Positions 1 through 13,495 of a DNA stretch of 64,000 bases are shown piece by piece. Each line of letters opens with the position of its first letter. Positions within the stretch are counted from its first letter, which is position 1. Under the pieces are notes generated by a model that worked only from the letters and a program-made list of their open reading frames with translations, had not been told where the DNA came from and ran no database searches. The position numbers were made by a program, and so were the translations under genes. Location: the NCBI GenBank assembly GCA_020055645.1, contig CM034547.1:41333909-41397908 (forward strand), read 5' to 3'. This DNA comes from Tomocerus qinae. Its lineage: Eukaryota; Arthropoda; Collembola; Entomobryomorpha; Tomoceridae.

Positions 1-63
1 AAAACACCCATTTCCATTCAATAAAAAAAATTTTAAACGGACAAAAAAATTTTCATTTCCACA

Positions 64-314
64 GCAACCACGTTGCAAGGTTGCAAGAGATTTTCGATGC
101 CTGTAACAGATTCACAAAAAATGTAGTCATGCAGAAGAAATGGATGGAAAAATGCAAATTGTCTTTGAAGGCAGGAAATTCAATTCAAAACGCAAGAATT
201 TGTTCAATTCATTTTTCTGCTCAAGATTTTAGCAATCGAGCTAAAAAGAAAACACTGAAGTCCACTGCAATTCCTTCTATTAGGCTTCCCGGTATAATGA
301 ATTCCAATAGATAA
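64..314 (+). pseudogene. THAP zinc-finger fragment
   Basis: The reading frame encodes the C-terminal two thirds of a THAP DNA-binding domain: a KKW-type stretch, then ARICSIHFSAQDF, then a lysine-rich segment and the closing TAIPSI motif, ending at TAA 312-314. THAP domains begin with a Cys-X2-4-Cys pair, which is absent here. A possible splice acceptor (ttccacag) lies just upstream at about 55-62, so the first Cys pair could be on an exon left of the window, or the copy could be truncated. A broken Harbinger nuclease follows 770 bp downstream on the same strand. THAP domains occur often in transposon-derived proteins, so I read this as transposon debris, though a host THAP gene exon is possible. 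Confidence 0.55.
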
Positions 315-736
315 ATGCCTTATAAATATGTATGTAGTAAAATAGAGATATGTTTCACTTATGTTTTAGCTCGCCTGATAAGGCAGCTTATAGAATCGCA
401 CAATCCGTCCGTGCGTGCTACTAAGGCCCGTATTTTTAAATAAGAAATTTCCGAAAACTCTTCCTTTCACTCTTGCTTTCACTCACATTTCATATTTTTA
501 AATGGAAAAAGGTAAACTTTTGAGAGATGTAATTTTGAAGAGTGAGAGTCCAGTTTTTGATGCAAATGAGAGTGGCAACTCTTCACTGACATTTTAAATG
601 AACTTGTTTTCACCTCACTCTCCCTCCCCATCAGAGTAATCTCTCATTTTGAAAGACAACTACTGAGCTACCTTTCAGACATTTTCTTGTTAAAAAATAT
701 TTTCATTTCGTTCAAAAACATTTGGTTGCAACAATA

Positions 737-1067
737 TTAGGTCATAACCAAGGAGCTTGGACGGTTAATAAGGAGAGCCAAGTAGAGAATTGCCCGTAAG
801 GGATTTTGAAGATCTATAAGGGACATTTTGTCCCTAATTTTGTGTAAATATCTGGTTGCTATGCTGTTGGAAACGTATTAAATTATTAGAGGATAGCAAG
901 TGGGACATGAATGTTTATAGCAGATTGATAAAGACAGGGGTAAGGGACGTTTTCCAAAAAACGTCCCTTATAAATCTTCAAATTCGCTTATGGTAAAATT
1001 CCCCACTCGGCTCTCCTGATAAAGCGCTACTATACTATGACAACGTCCATGCTCCTTGGTCACAACT
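737..1067. mobile_element. MITE with about 70-bp terminal inverted repeats
   Basis: The left end (ccaaggagcttggacg, about 738) is the inverse of the right end (cgtccatgctccttgg, to about 1063). Farther in, ggagagcc (771) pairs with ggctctcc (about 1010), and both flanks continue inverted through the gaattt and agatttataaggga blocks. There is no coding capacity. The right half has a short extra segment around agcgct. The same terminal sequences recur at both ends of the composite element near 19.87-23.55 kb, so this is one family. It sits directly upstream of the Harbinger pseudogene, and the ATG at 1056 lies inside its right end. Confidence 0.7.
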
Positions 1068-1082
1068 AAAGAATTCAACAAA

Positions 1083-1848
1083 ATGGCGCTACAAGCCTAT
1101 GAAAATTTTGTGCAAACAGTACAGAGAGTGAATTCATTTAAAGTTAATCGACTCCGCGACAGATCTAATCCGATGGAGGATTTAAACGAGCACAGCTTCC
1201 AAATTCGATATCGTTTTTCTAAAGATACGGCATCTTTTATTTTAACGCTAATAAAAGATGATATTATTGCTGGAATTCATCGTGGCTGCCAATTACCTCC
1301 GATGTACCAACTTCTAACCGCTCTCAGATTCTACGCTACAGGATCATTTCAAATTGTATTCGGCGATTGTAATGTACTAACCCAAGGAACAGTATCAAAT
1401 ATTTTAAAGCGTGTCTCTGGCGCCATTGCTCGTCATTCAAAGCGATATATTCGGTGGCCATCGGATCAAGAGTTGCCTGGAGTGATGAATGACTTTTACG
1501 AAATTGATGATTTTCCTGGTGTTTGCGGGGCTATTGATTGCACTCATGTGAAAATAGAATCTCCAGGAGGTCCTAATGCTGAACTATTCCGTAACCGCAA
1601 AGGGGTCTCTAGATAAATGTTCAGGCTGTATGCACCGCCAAGCTTAAGTTTACAAATTTTGTTGTTCGATGGTATGGATCCGCTCACGACAGTCGAATCT
1701 TTGATAATTCATTACTATGTCAAAAGTTTGAGAATGGAATGATCAATGGTGGTTATCCTTTGCTAGCATATCTAATGGTCCCATTTGAGCCTCCCGTCAC
1801 AGTACCAGAAAAACGCTATAATAAATCCCAAATAAAAACGAGAATTGG
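1083..1848 (+). pseudogene. Harbinger (HARBI1/DDE_4) transposase, frameshifted and 3'-truncated
   Basis: From ATG 1083 the frame reads as an N-terminal PIF/Harbinger nuclease, including ALRFYATGSFQ and the first catalytic Asp in VCGAIDCTHVKI (about 1525-1560). At 1604-1612 the conserved RNRKG motif is followed by a net 1-nt loss, giving a stop at 1614-1616. The protein resumes in another frame as INVQAVCTAKLKFTNFVVRW, with the second Asp in SAHDSRIFDNS (about 1690). It stops being recognisable after KRYNKSQIKTR (about 1845), before the region holding the third acidic residue. With one frameshift and a lost catalytic residue it cannot make an active transposase. An upstream ATG at 1056 belongs to the adjoining MITE end. 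Confidence 0.85.
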
Positions 1849-2078
1849 TGACTAGATAAATACAGACTAGAGATAAATTGGTGACCAAACAATTTTAAAA
1901 TTCATTCTTCCGGTTCCTACGGCTAAAGTAAAAACCGGACAGTTGATGTTGACCTGGATCGCAACCCACCGAAGAATGCTTTGTCTCTTTCGTATCTTGC
2001 ATTATTTCACAGAAGTTACCAGTTTTCGAGAAATCGGAGCTGACAAAATTTGAACCAGTAGTTAATCGCATACTAGTG
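1849..2078. other. Gene-free spacer between transposon remnants
   Basis: I see no coding signal. The sequence contains two near-copies of a short agataaattggtgac-like stretch (about 1850 and 1871). An antisense open frame here has no recognisable domain. Confidence 0.4.
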
Positions 2079-2142
2079 GTGAAACCACACATTGCCCTTC
2101 GGGCAATGCGCTGCCTGCTTTGCAGTTTCTCCCCGTATAAAA
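2079..2142 (+). repeat. Dispersed repeat end, copy A
   Basis: The segment gtggtgaaaccaca, then a small hairpin, then ctgctttgcagtttctcc and ccgtataaaaacc, is found again at 4629-4672 in the same orientation. Copy B lacks the internal attgcccttcgggcaat hairpin of copy A. This looks like the conserved terminus of a transposon family. Confidence 0.7.
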
Positions 2143-3260
2143 ACCTGGAAAATATACGGTGAGAATGCCAGAAAAACTCGAAAACAAGATTAATAACTCC
2201 AAACATAAATTTTATGGAAATGTATATATTGAAATGAGAAGGTCCTATAATATTTTAAGACTAACTTTTCCATATGAAAAGCAGAACATTCTTATTTCAC
2301 AGTTGCTTTGTACATTGTGGCGATTTTATCACACTAATAACATTTTTATTGCACTTTGGACATTTAGTTGACAATTATAGCGCAGTCACATCTAAATATA
2401 TTTTACTGCTAAATGTTGTTAATATGGAAAGATTTATACTCTTAATTGTTGCTTAATTACTATGGATACAACAATTTAACCTGATTTTGATTTTCAGAAA
2501 ATAACTTGGAGTCGTTTCAATTACTGATCGAATACAACGTTTACTGCTAATTCTCTTGAAACTAACTTCTTTGAAAAACAGAATTTTAAAGGAAAAATAC
2601 AATAGTATTCAATCAACTTCTGAAGCGGGGATGGAAAATATTTTCGACAATGGGAACACCAGTCAAAGCTGCCATTTAGTGTTCTGTGGGAACTGGGAAC
2701 ACCTTTGCAATCGTACATACCAATAGTATTCGCTCAGTAATTGTAACTACTCCAAGTTATTTTCTGAAAATCAAAACTAGGTTAAATTGTTGGTATCCAT
2801 AGTAATTAAGCAAAAATTATGAGTATAAATCTTTCCATATTAACAACATTTAGCAGTAACATCTAGATAATTGTCAACTAAATGTCCATAGTGCAATAAA
2901 AATGTCAGTGTGAAGAAATCGCCATAATGTACAAAGTAACTGTGAAATAAGAATGTTCTGCCTTTTATTCGGAAAAGTCTTTTGTCTTAAACCATTGTAG
3001 GATCTTTTCATTTCAATAGTTACATTTCCATAAACTGTATATTTGGAGTTATTATGTAAAGTCTAGTTGGTACCAGTGCTTATCTAGTGTTTTAGGTAAG
3101 TTGTATGATTGTTGCAAGGCAATTAATTGTAAACGCACGGGGAGAGTTTTTTGAAAAAAACTGTAAAATTCGAGCTTTAGTTATATTTTTGTATCTAAAT
3201 TATATCTTGTTTTCGAGTTTTTCTGGCATTCTCACCGTATATTTTCCAGGTTTTTACCTG
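2140..3260. mobile_element. Fold-back element with arms of roughly 400-500 bp
   Basis: The left arm (about 2140-2525) is the reverse complement of the right arm (about 2735-3260) with small indels. For example, aatatacggtgagaatgcca at 2152 pairs with tggcattctcaccgtatatt near 3224, and the stretch around gctaaatgttgttaatatgg (2408) pairs with ccatattaacaacatttagc (2836). The centre of about 200 bp is unique. No open frame encodes a recognisable transposase, so it is a non-autonomous fold-back element. Short open frames within it are not genes. Confidence 0.85.
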
Positions 3261-3844
3261 TTATATTTTTTATTGTTTTTCTTGATATAGCTGGTTATAA
3301 CTATCATATAACTACTAACTACATAAATTTTTACCACATTATTAATATTTCGAAATTATTCATGTAGGTAACAATGCAATATAATAGGAATAATTTTTTA
3401 ATTTTATTGGGGGATACCGCCCCCAAAGCCCTGCTTGAGGGAGATAGATAGTTGGTATCCTTGTAGTTAGTAAAACACGAGCCAACAAAACGTAAATGTT
3501 TGTATTAGTATAGTAGTAATGAGCAGTATGGGAATGGGAATACGACGTAACAGGAATAAATGCATTTAAAAATCCCAAATTATTGTCATTATTGAGATGA
3601 TGCAAGCCAATGAGCCAATTCAGTGCATTTGCCGGACTCCCCTATGATATGTCATCATAATAAGTTCGAATCAAAAATTCAATTCGAATGCCTAAAATTT
3701 TATTTATTAAGGAGGCTCACCACGGAAGCCTTCATAGCAACCGGGCCTATCTAAATGCATGTTAAAAAATGTTTTACTTGAAGTGACAATACCATTATAT
3801 ATTCCGTCCAATATACCGAAACGGTACTGTACTATATCTTATTA
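3261..3844. other. Gene-free AT-rich stretch with one dispersed repeat
   Basis: I see no coding signal. Positions 3735-3779 (catagcaaccgggcctatct onward into tgttaaaaaatg) match, inverted, the segment at about 13330-13378, so a short transposon-derived repeat is present here. Confidence 0.5.
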
Positions 3845-4262
3845 TATTACATATAGTGCAGTGCCATATTCTCATTTAAATAAGTACTAAACAGAATCGG
3901 GTAATAAATAGACCAAAAAATGAAAATAAACATTTTTGATTCAAATTAATTCATTAAATGTTGACATTTGATGACAGAGGGAAAAGGTGGTTCTAAAAAC
4001 CGCTAAATTTTTTGATTACGCAATATGTGGATCAACCCTAAATATGTGGTACCTTATTGCGATTTAACTCGGCCTTCTCACCGCTTTCGTTCCCTGTCTT
4101 TGGTATTTATTTCCTGGACTTACTGGCTACAACATCCAATGAGACGCAACAATGACCTACAACTATATCAAAGTGCAGTGCTATATTCTGTATTCTCATT
4201 TAAATACGTAAAATGTATATGTTTCATTGATTTCTTCTAACAACAATTATCCATCATCCATA
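3845..4262 (+). pseudogene. Cytochrome P450 pseudogene fragments
   Basis: Positions about 4067-4262 are closely similar at DNA level to the intact P450 gene at 29873-30130. They cover ggccttctcaccgctttcgt, tatttatttcctggactta, ggctacaacatccaat, the end of exon 4, a shortened version of the following intron (tctcatttaaatac), and the start of exon 5 (tgtttcattgat). The presence of intron sequence shows a genomic duplication and not a processed copy. A second short match to the exon 4/intron junction lies at about 3850-3885. The frame is broken by several stops and there is no start. Confidence 0.8.
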
Positions 4263-5106
4263 GCTTCATGTTTTTATCATTAATTTGTAAGTTACGCTTC
4301 AATAATTGATAATTACAATTAAGGTTAATAAAAAAGCAATTTTTTTGAACATGTACAGAGTGCAGACTGAAAATAACCATTACCCAATTTTAAATGCTTT
4401 TCACATTCCTGCCCCGAAACTGGAAACAGCCTAGCGATCATATCCAAAATGACTTTCGTACAGGGCAGTAAGGCGTGACATAGCTTTCACAGGTTAAAAC
4501 CAATTTTAACACACACCGGACGGGCGACAAATCTAACCCTATGGAAACTAATTTAGTATATAAAGGATAGCATCCATACCTATCTGTACAGAAGAAGTTA
4601 TTTGGTTTTAACAATAAATGCAGTATAAGTGGTGAAACCACATCTGCTTTGCAGTTTCTCCCCGTATAAAAACCATAAAAGGATTAAAACATTTCGAAAA
4701 CGTGTTTCAATTTCAGCTTGTTCATGTTTTGAGTTTAGCTATACACAGCACAGCAGTTAAAATTTTCTGTTTTGCAACGTTTAGAAAAGTGCACATGGAC
4801 GTTCGCAGAGTGCAGTGCAGTGCAGAACTAACAAGGGCTCTGTTTTTGTGTTGCTTTTTTGTATTCACCTCCTTCCTCTCCGTCTCTCTCCAAACTCCAA
4901 AACACTAACTTGAAAATATATTTATTATTTTCCTTTGAAAATGTTGTTGCCTTGAAAGTTTTAGTCATTGGTCAGCAACCATTTCTCGCTTGTCTTCAGT
5001 TTATTGTTTATTTTCATCAGTTGTTCGTTTTTTGAGAGTGGCTATAAGTCATAAGTGATAAGTGAAAGTTGACCGATAAAAGACAAAATAAAACAATAAT
5101 TTCGGT
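4263..5106. other. Intergenic sequence upstream of ZC3H14
   Basis: It contains copy B of the gtggtgaaaccaca...ccgtataaaaacc repeat at 4629-4672 and otherwise no repeats or coding signal that I can support. The last few hundred bases should hold the promoter and 5' UTR of the ZC3H14 gene. I see no convincing TATA box. Confidence 0.45.
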
Positions 5107-7807
5107 ATGGAGATCGAGGTCAGCAAAAAAGTACGGGTAAGTGGGCTTTTGTTCGACTTGATTGGTTAATTTTCTATTTATTCATTATTCTCAAAAATGT
5201 TGATTTCATTTTGAAATATTTTTGTGGGTTTCAGGCGGCAATAAAGGCTAAGCTTCTGGAATTAGGCGTTCACGTTGGTAAGTTTTATTTTGCAATTTTT
5301 GTCATTATTTTAATTTTTTGCATATTTTTTATTTGTAAATAAATTATTAGATGAGGAATTGCCGGATTATGTGATGGTGCTCATTGCCAATAGACGAAGC
5401 AAGGTCCAGATGGAACAAGATTTGAACCTTTTTCTGGGCGAAAACACGACCAGATTTGTCATCTGGCTCAACCACGTACTCAAGGTCAGTAAATTATTAT
5501 TATTTAGCTTTTAATTGTTATTACAACAATTTTGCATTTTGTAGAAATTGGACGAAGTGACTGCGCATCTTCCTGCTCAAGCAGAAACTAAGAAAAGAAA
5601 GTCATCGGTCGAAGAAGCTTCGTCGTCCAAAAAGTCCAAAGCCGTGGAGGCTGTCAAGGAGGAGGAGATTTCTGCAGCCGAGAAAACTAAAGAGACGAGG
5701 GAGGAGGAGGAGGAGGAAGACAAGAAGGAACAGCAGAAGGAGAAAAAGAAAAAGAGTAAGCGGGACGTCCCTGTAGCCAAAGAGCAGAAAATAGCCAAAA
5801 GTAATTTCAAATTCAAGCTCAAGAGCAACAGCAAGATAATTGGCAAGTCGTCGATAGCGGAAGATGACGAGGACAAAAGTGTCAAGTTGCCGCTGCTGTG
5901 AGACTCTTTTATTATTTAGTAGTTGCCATTATTCTTGTGTCCATTAATTTATTTGTTTTGGCCAGCGAGGGCGACAACGACGAAGAGTTCATCAGTCTCA
6001 ACGTCCCCACCAACGAATTCGAATTTGACGAGTTGGAAAACTTGCGGCAAGTCGCACTCGAAAGTCAAAAGAAGAAATCCGAAGACAAGACGAAACTGAC
6101 GGAAAAAGTTGACAATATCGACGAGACCGACGCAGTGGCTCAAGTTAAGCAACTTTCTCCCGACAAGCCAGTGGAAAGTGTGGAAAATACGGAAAAGTCG
6201 TCGTCGCCGCCGCCGTCCAAGAAAACGGAGAAAAGCGAGAAAAGAGTTTCGGGTCGGTCGGAAAAGGTGGACAGGTTTTACAAAGCTCCGGGTAGACGGA
6301 GGTCTCCGTCACAACGGAGTTACAAATCGCCCAAGAAGTCTAGAGACAGGTCGTCGGAGCGGAGAGAGAGAAAGAGGTCGTCACCGAGAAAGACCGAGGA
6401 AGTCAAGAGACTGAAGAGTGTCATCAACATGGAGGTGGAGCCCCCTCCCAAGAAAATGCGATCTCAGGTAATTAAGAAGGAGGAGGAATACGACCCGTTG
6501 AAGCCCGTCATATCCACAAAGAAACTCGCAGTCAACAATCTGATACTCAAAGCCGTCGCAGAGGCCCAGAAATCCGTCACCGAATTCGCCATTCTCGAGA
6601 TTGGAAAACGCAAACCCAGCATAAAAGACCGTCTTGGCTCATTCGGTAAAATAACTATATTATAATATGTATGTAGGTATGCAAATGATGATGCCAATAC
6701 CTACATGTAGTAATTTTAATGACAATACCTACCTGTAGTAATTTTAATGACAATACCTACCTGTAGTAATTTTAATGACAATACCTACATGTAATTTTAA
6801 TGACAATACCTACTTGTAGTAATTTTAATGACAATACCTACATGTAGTAATTTTAATGACAATACCTACTTGTAGTAATTTTAATGACAATACTTACTTG
6901 TAGTAATTTTAATGACAATACCTACATGTAGTAATTTTAATGACGATTAATTGTTTGTATTTAAAGTCGAGAAAGAGCCGTACAGCGAAGAAGATCTGAA
7001 GAAGATCGTGATTAAAGTGCCTACCTCTCCGAAACCCAAAGAACGAATTTCGATTCGCGTCGACTCTACGGAAGAGTCGACTTCAGATGAGGAATATGAA
7101 ATCATTGAAGAGATAGTGGAAGAAGAGCAGACTAAAGAAGCGGACAGCAAGGAAGAAGTGAAAGACGCCAAGGAAGTTAAGGACAAAAGTAAACCGATAG
7201 TCAGCATTGAATCCAGCCCCAAAGTCATTCTCAAAGAAAGGTAATTTAATATCTGTCTAGTGACCTTGGAATAAATAATACCTTAAAGATAAAAGTCTAG
7301 TGACCTTGGAATAAATAATACCTTAAAGATAAAAGTCTAGTGACCTTGGAATAAATAATACCTTAAAGATAAAAGTCTAGTGACCTTGGATTTAAAATTA
7401 GGCCGTTGGAGCGTCCGTTGCAGACAGTGAAGCCGTTAAAGTTGCCTCCGATGGTGACAAAAGAGCAGCCTCAGTGCAAGTACTGGCCGACGTGTACGTT
7501 CAAGGAGAAGTGCATCTACCCGCATCCGAAATGCAAATTCGGGTCCAAGTGCACCAAGTTGGACTGTGCCTACAAACATGACAAGGACGTCTGCAAGTTC
7601 TTTCCGAATTGCCATTCACTCTCCTGCAGTTTCTTCCATCCCAGTCCCTGTCGATTCGGAAATGGCTGCAAGGACAACAACTGCCAGCTCTACCACCCCG
7701 GAAGAACCTCTCCCGCCACTCCCACTAATTTCCATGCCTCTAGTTTTTCAAGTTTCAACGCCCCTGTCCTTCCGGCGAAGCATTTACTAAAGTGGAAGAA
7801 GAATTGA
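5107..7807 (+). CDS. ZC3H14: ZC3H14-like nuclear poly(A)-binding zinc-finger protein
   Basis: Seven exons: 5107-5136, 5235-5277, 5351-5484, 5545-5897, 5966-6645, 6967-7240 and 7402-7807, encoding 639 aa. Residues 1-70 resemble the PWI-like N-terminal fold of ZC3H14/Nab2 (KAKLLELGVHVDEELPDYVM, then FVIWLNHVLKKLDEV). The middle is a long charged Lys/Glu/Ser- and Arg/Ser-rich linker. The C-terminus has tandem CCCH fingers of the CX5CX4-5CX3H type (from about residue 515), followed by a terminal LKW motif as in animal ZC3H14. The family binds polyadenosine RNA in the nucleus and limits poly(A) tail length. Only four fingers are visible where animal ZC3H14 usually has five; the first combines features of fingers 1 and 2. 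Introns 5 and 6 consist largely of minisatellite. A poly(A) signal AATAAA lies at 7840. Confidence 0.93.
6686..6945 (+). repeat. 28-bp minisatellite filling ZC3H14 intron 5
   Basis: About nine tandem copies of a 28-bp unit (gacaatacctacctgtagta plus attttaat) with few substitutions and one shortened copy around 6792. The array occupies nearly the whole 321-bp intron between exons 5 and 6. Confidence 0.95.
7255..7390 (+). repeat. 40-bp minisatellite filling ZC3H14 intron 6
   Basis: Three complete and one partial copy of a 40-bp unit beginning gtctagtgaccttgga, at 7255, 7295, 7335 and 7375. The copies are essentially identical. The array makes up almost all of the 161-bp intron. The unit is unrelated to the 28-bp unit of the preceding intron. 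Confidence 0.95.
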
Positions 7808-8062
7808 TAATTAATTATTATTATTCCCTATTCTCCAGCAATAAACTTTCTTTTTACAATACTCGTACTCTCATTATTATTTTCACCATAATATCATCAT
7901 CATGAATGGATATGCAGGATGCGATGCATGCATTTAGCCAATGGGAGCATCACACGGACATGGCGGGCATTTTCAAATGTGACATCCAAGAAAGTGCACA
8001 TCAAATAAGATGATGAGAATTCAACATTATTTGTGATTTGAATTGCAAGAAATTGGTCAAAA

Positions 8063-10769
<2,707 letters not shown>

Positions 10770-10839
10770 TATTTATTGTTCAAATCAAATGTATAAATTG
10801 TTCATATCTATGTAATAAAATCGTTGTGATATTTTAATT

Positions 10840-11330
10840 CCTAATCAATTTAAACTTCTAACACTCCTTTCTCAGTTCTCCCGTACTACCCGAAATAGTC
10901 ATTATTTTCTTTACATGCAATATTGAATCAATCACGAATGAAATGGAATAGAAACGCCAAACATCAATTTTACATTTCAAGAAATTAATTTTTAAAACGA
11001 AACTTTTGAATTTGAAATAAATGAAATTTTTGAAACAAATAAAATTTTTAAAAATGAAATTATTGAAATAAATGAATTTTTGAAATGAAATTTTTGAAAT
11101 GAAATTTTTGAAATGAAATTTTTGAAATGAAATTTTTAAAATGAAATTTTTGAAATGAAATTTTTGAAATGAAATTTTTGAAATGAAATTTTTAAAATGA
11201 AATTTTTGAAATAAAATTTTTAAAATGAAATTTTTGAAATGAAATTTTTAAAATGAAATTTTTGAAATGAAATTTTTAAAATGAAATTTTGAAATAAATG
11301 AAATTCTTGAAATAAATACAATGAGCATGG
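10840..11330. repeat. AT-rich spacer with a 14-bp tandem repeat
   Basis: Positions about 11030-11310 consist of roughly twenty imperfect copies of gaaatttttgaaat. The rest of the interval shows no gene. Confidence 0.85.
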
Positions 11331-11470
11331 CGATGCTCATTCGCAGTTGATTTTTATTTGAGGTGAAATTTATTGAAATAATTGAAATAAATGCCAATGT
11401 AATGTACCCTATTATACTTCATTTTTCAAGGAAAGTAGAGGTGAATTACTTTCCGAAATGGTTCTAAAAT
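11310..11470 (+). repeat. Dispersed repeat shared with 35.84-36.01 kb
   Basis: The order gaaataaatacaatg, an imperfect palindrome (gagcatggcgatgctc), gtgaaatttattgaaat, aaataaatgcca, atgtaccctatt and tttttcaaggaaagtag is repeated in the same orientation in hemocyanin intron 3 (about 35845-36010), where the palindrome is gcgcatgtgtacacgcatgtgc. It is a dispersed non-coding element of about 150 bp. Confidence 0.75.
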
Positions 11471-11934
11471 TTCACCTTTTTATTTCCGCGCAATAAGTTT
11501 GAATATTTACTATGCTGAATTGTTGGGGCGATATCCTTCGGCATTATTAATCAATTTTTGAGATAAAGTTCAAATTTTATAAAATTGTAAAACGTCTAAT
11601 TTAATTAAACAATTAAAAGTATTTTTGGCCATTTTAAATATTTTTGGCAAAAAAGCCTACAAATTGGATTTGTCGCCAGCTTCCAACCTATTTATTACCT
11701 CTCCGGCTACATACAGTGATATGGCAATACGCATATTCTGATATTCTAATTATCTGATAATTTTTGAAATGCAGCATTTGGTTGGTTATTTCCAAATTTT
11801 ATAGTGATGAAATTTCAAATTAATTACACAATTTTTCAATTGTTGCAAGCTACAACGAAGTCCTAATGTGAATTATACAGATCCATTCTAAAATATGCTT
11901 TGGTTTGACAATAACAAACAAAGGAAAGTAACAA
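11471..11934. other. AT-rich intergenic stretch
   Basis: I see no coding signal or repeat that I can support here. The stretch lies between the dispersed repeat and the TIR/satellite element. Confidence 0.4.
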
Positions 11935-13495
11935 AAACTTACAGCAAGCCGTAACAGAAGCTCGCCTGAGTAAAGGGGACCGTGCGCACAATTTTGGTCT
12001 AATAATAGTAGAAATAAATTTATTTTGCTTACTAAAGTGAACACTAATTCAAATTAGATTAATATAATTCAATATAAAACCAACAGCAAATCAAAATAGA
12101 TTAATATAATTCAATATAAAACCAACAGCAAATCAAAATAGATTAATATAATTCAATATAAAACCAACAGTAAATCAAAATAGATTAATATAATTCAATA
12201 TAAAACCAACCGCAAATCAAAATAGAATAATATAATTCATTATAAAACCAACAGCAAATCAAAATAGGTTAATATAATTCAATATAAAACCAACAGCAAA
12301 TCAAAATAGATTGATGTTGACTATCAAAATCAACAGATAATCAAAATAGATTGATGTTGACTATCAAAATCAACATCGAATCAAAATAGAGTAACGTTGA
12401 CTATCAAAATCAACAGATAATCAAAATAGATTAATGTTGACTATGAAAATCAACAGAAAATCAAAATTGATTAATATAGAGTATCAAAATCAACAGAAAA
12501 TCAAAATGTATTAATATTGAGTATCAAAATCAACAGAAAATCAAAGTAGATTGACGTGTACTATCAAAAATAACATCAATTCAAAATACATTGATGTTGA
12601 CTATCAAAATCAACAGATAATCAATATTGATTAATATAAACTATGTAAACCAACATAAAATCAAAGTACATTAATAATAACTATGAAACAAAAACAATTA
12701 TTTTAAAGATTGATTTATATTGATATATAATCTATACTGATTTTCTGTTGATTTTGATAGTCAACATTAATCTATTTTAAATTTCTGTTGATTTTGATAG
12801 TCAACATTAATCTATTTTGATTTTCTATAGAATTTGATAGTCAACATTAATCTATTTTGCTTTTCTGTGTATTTTCATAATCACGGTTAATCTATTTTGC
12901 TTTTCTGTGTATTTTCATAATCAGCATTAATCTATTTTGCTTTTCTGTGTATTTTCATAATCAGCATTAATCTATTTTGCTTTTCTGTGTATTTTCATAA
13001 TCAGCATTAATCTATTTTGCTTTACTGTGTATTTTCATAATCAGCCTTAATCTATTTTGCTTTTCTGTGTATTAATGGACTATCGAGGAACACAGGAGGG
13101 CGGATGGACTTTTGATATTATTGCTTTAAATGGTGCAAAAAAATCAACATTGTATAAAAACTAAAACTGATTCACGTTTTTTGGAATTCGATGTTTTTAA
13201 AAGCATTTAAAGCAATAATATCAAAAGTTCATCTGCCCTCTCCTGTGTTCCTCGATAGTCCAGGATTCCAAAAATGTAAGTCTCATAAAAATCGGCCGTA
13301 ATCTTCGGGAGGAATAAAGCTTGATGTAAAGCATTTTTAACACGAATTTAGATAGGCCCATGCGGTTGCTATGCAGGCGTGATGAGCAACCTTAAGTAAT
13401 CAAAATAAATCTAATTCTACCATTATTCCAACAAAAATGTGCACACTGTCCCCTTTATTCAGGCGAGCTTCTGTTACGGCTGGCTGTATAGGTTT
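11935..13495. mobile_element. TIR element whose body is inverted satellite DNA
   Basis: The ends are inverted copies of each other over about 85 bp: gccgtaacagaagctcgcct with gtaaaggggaccgtgcgcac near 11950-11990, against the reverse complement of 13450-13490. Inside, 12050-12700 is a tandem array of 40-42 bp units (aatcaaaatagattaat plus spacer). From 12715 to 13070 related units run in the opposite orientation (taatctattttgcttttctg, 40-bp period), so the whole body can fold back. There is no transposase. A separate fold-back element sits at 13077-13262, and a third partial copy of the TIR family starts at 13740. Confidence 0.85.
13077..13262. mobile_element. Nested fold-back element with 57-bp arms
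   Basis: The left arm (tggactatcgaggaacacag through attgctttaaatg) is nearly perfectly inverted at 13205-13262 (catttaaagcaataatatca through ctatcgaggaacacagg read in reverse). The loop is about 70 bp. It interrupts the larger satellite element. Confidence 0.9.

Noticed and set aside
1895-2206. 103-codon minus-strand frame
   Set aside because: Spans a transposon relic and the edge of a fold-back arm, with no recognisable domain.
5577-5885. 102-codon minus-strand frame rich in Leu/Ser
   Set aside because: It is the antisense of the Lys/Glu-rich linker of ZC3H14.
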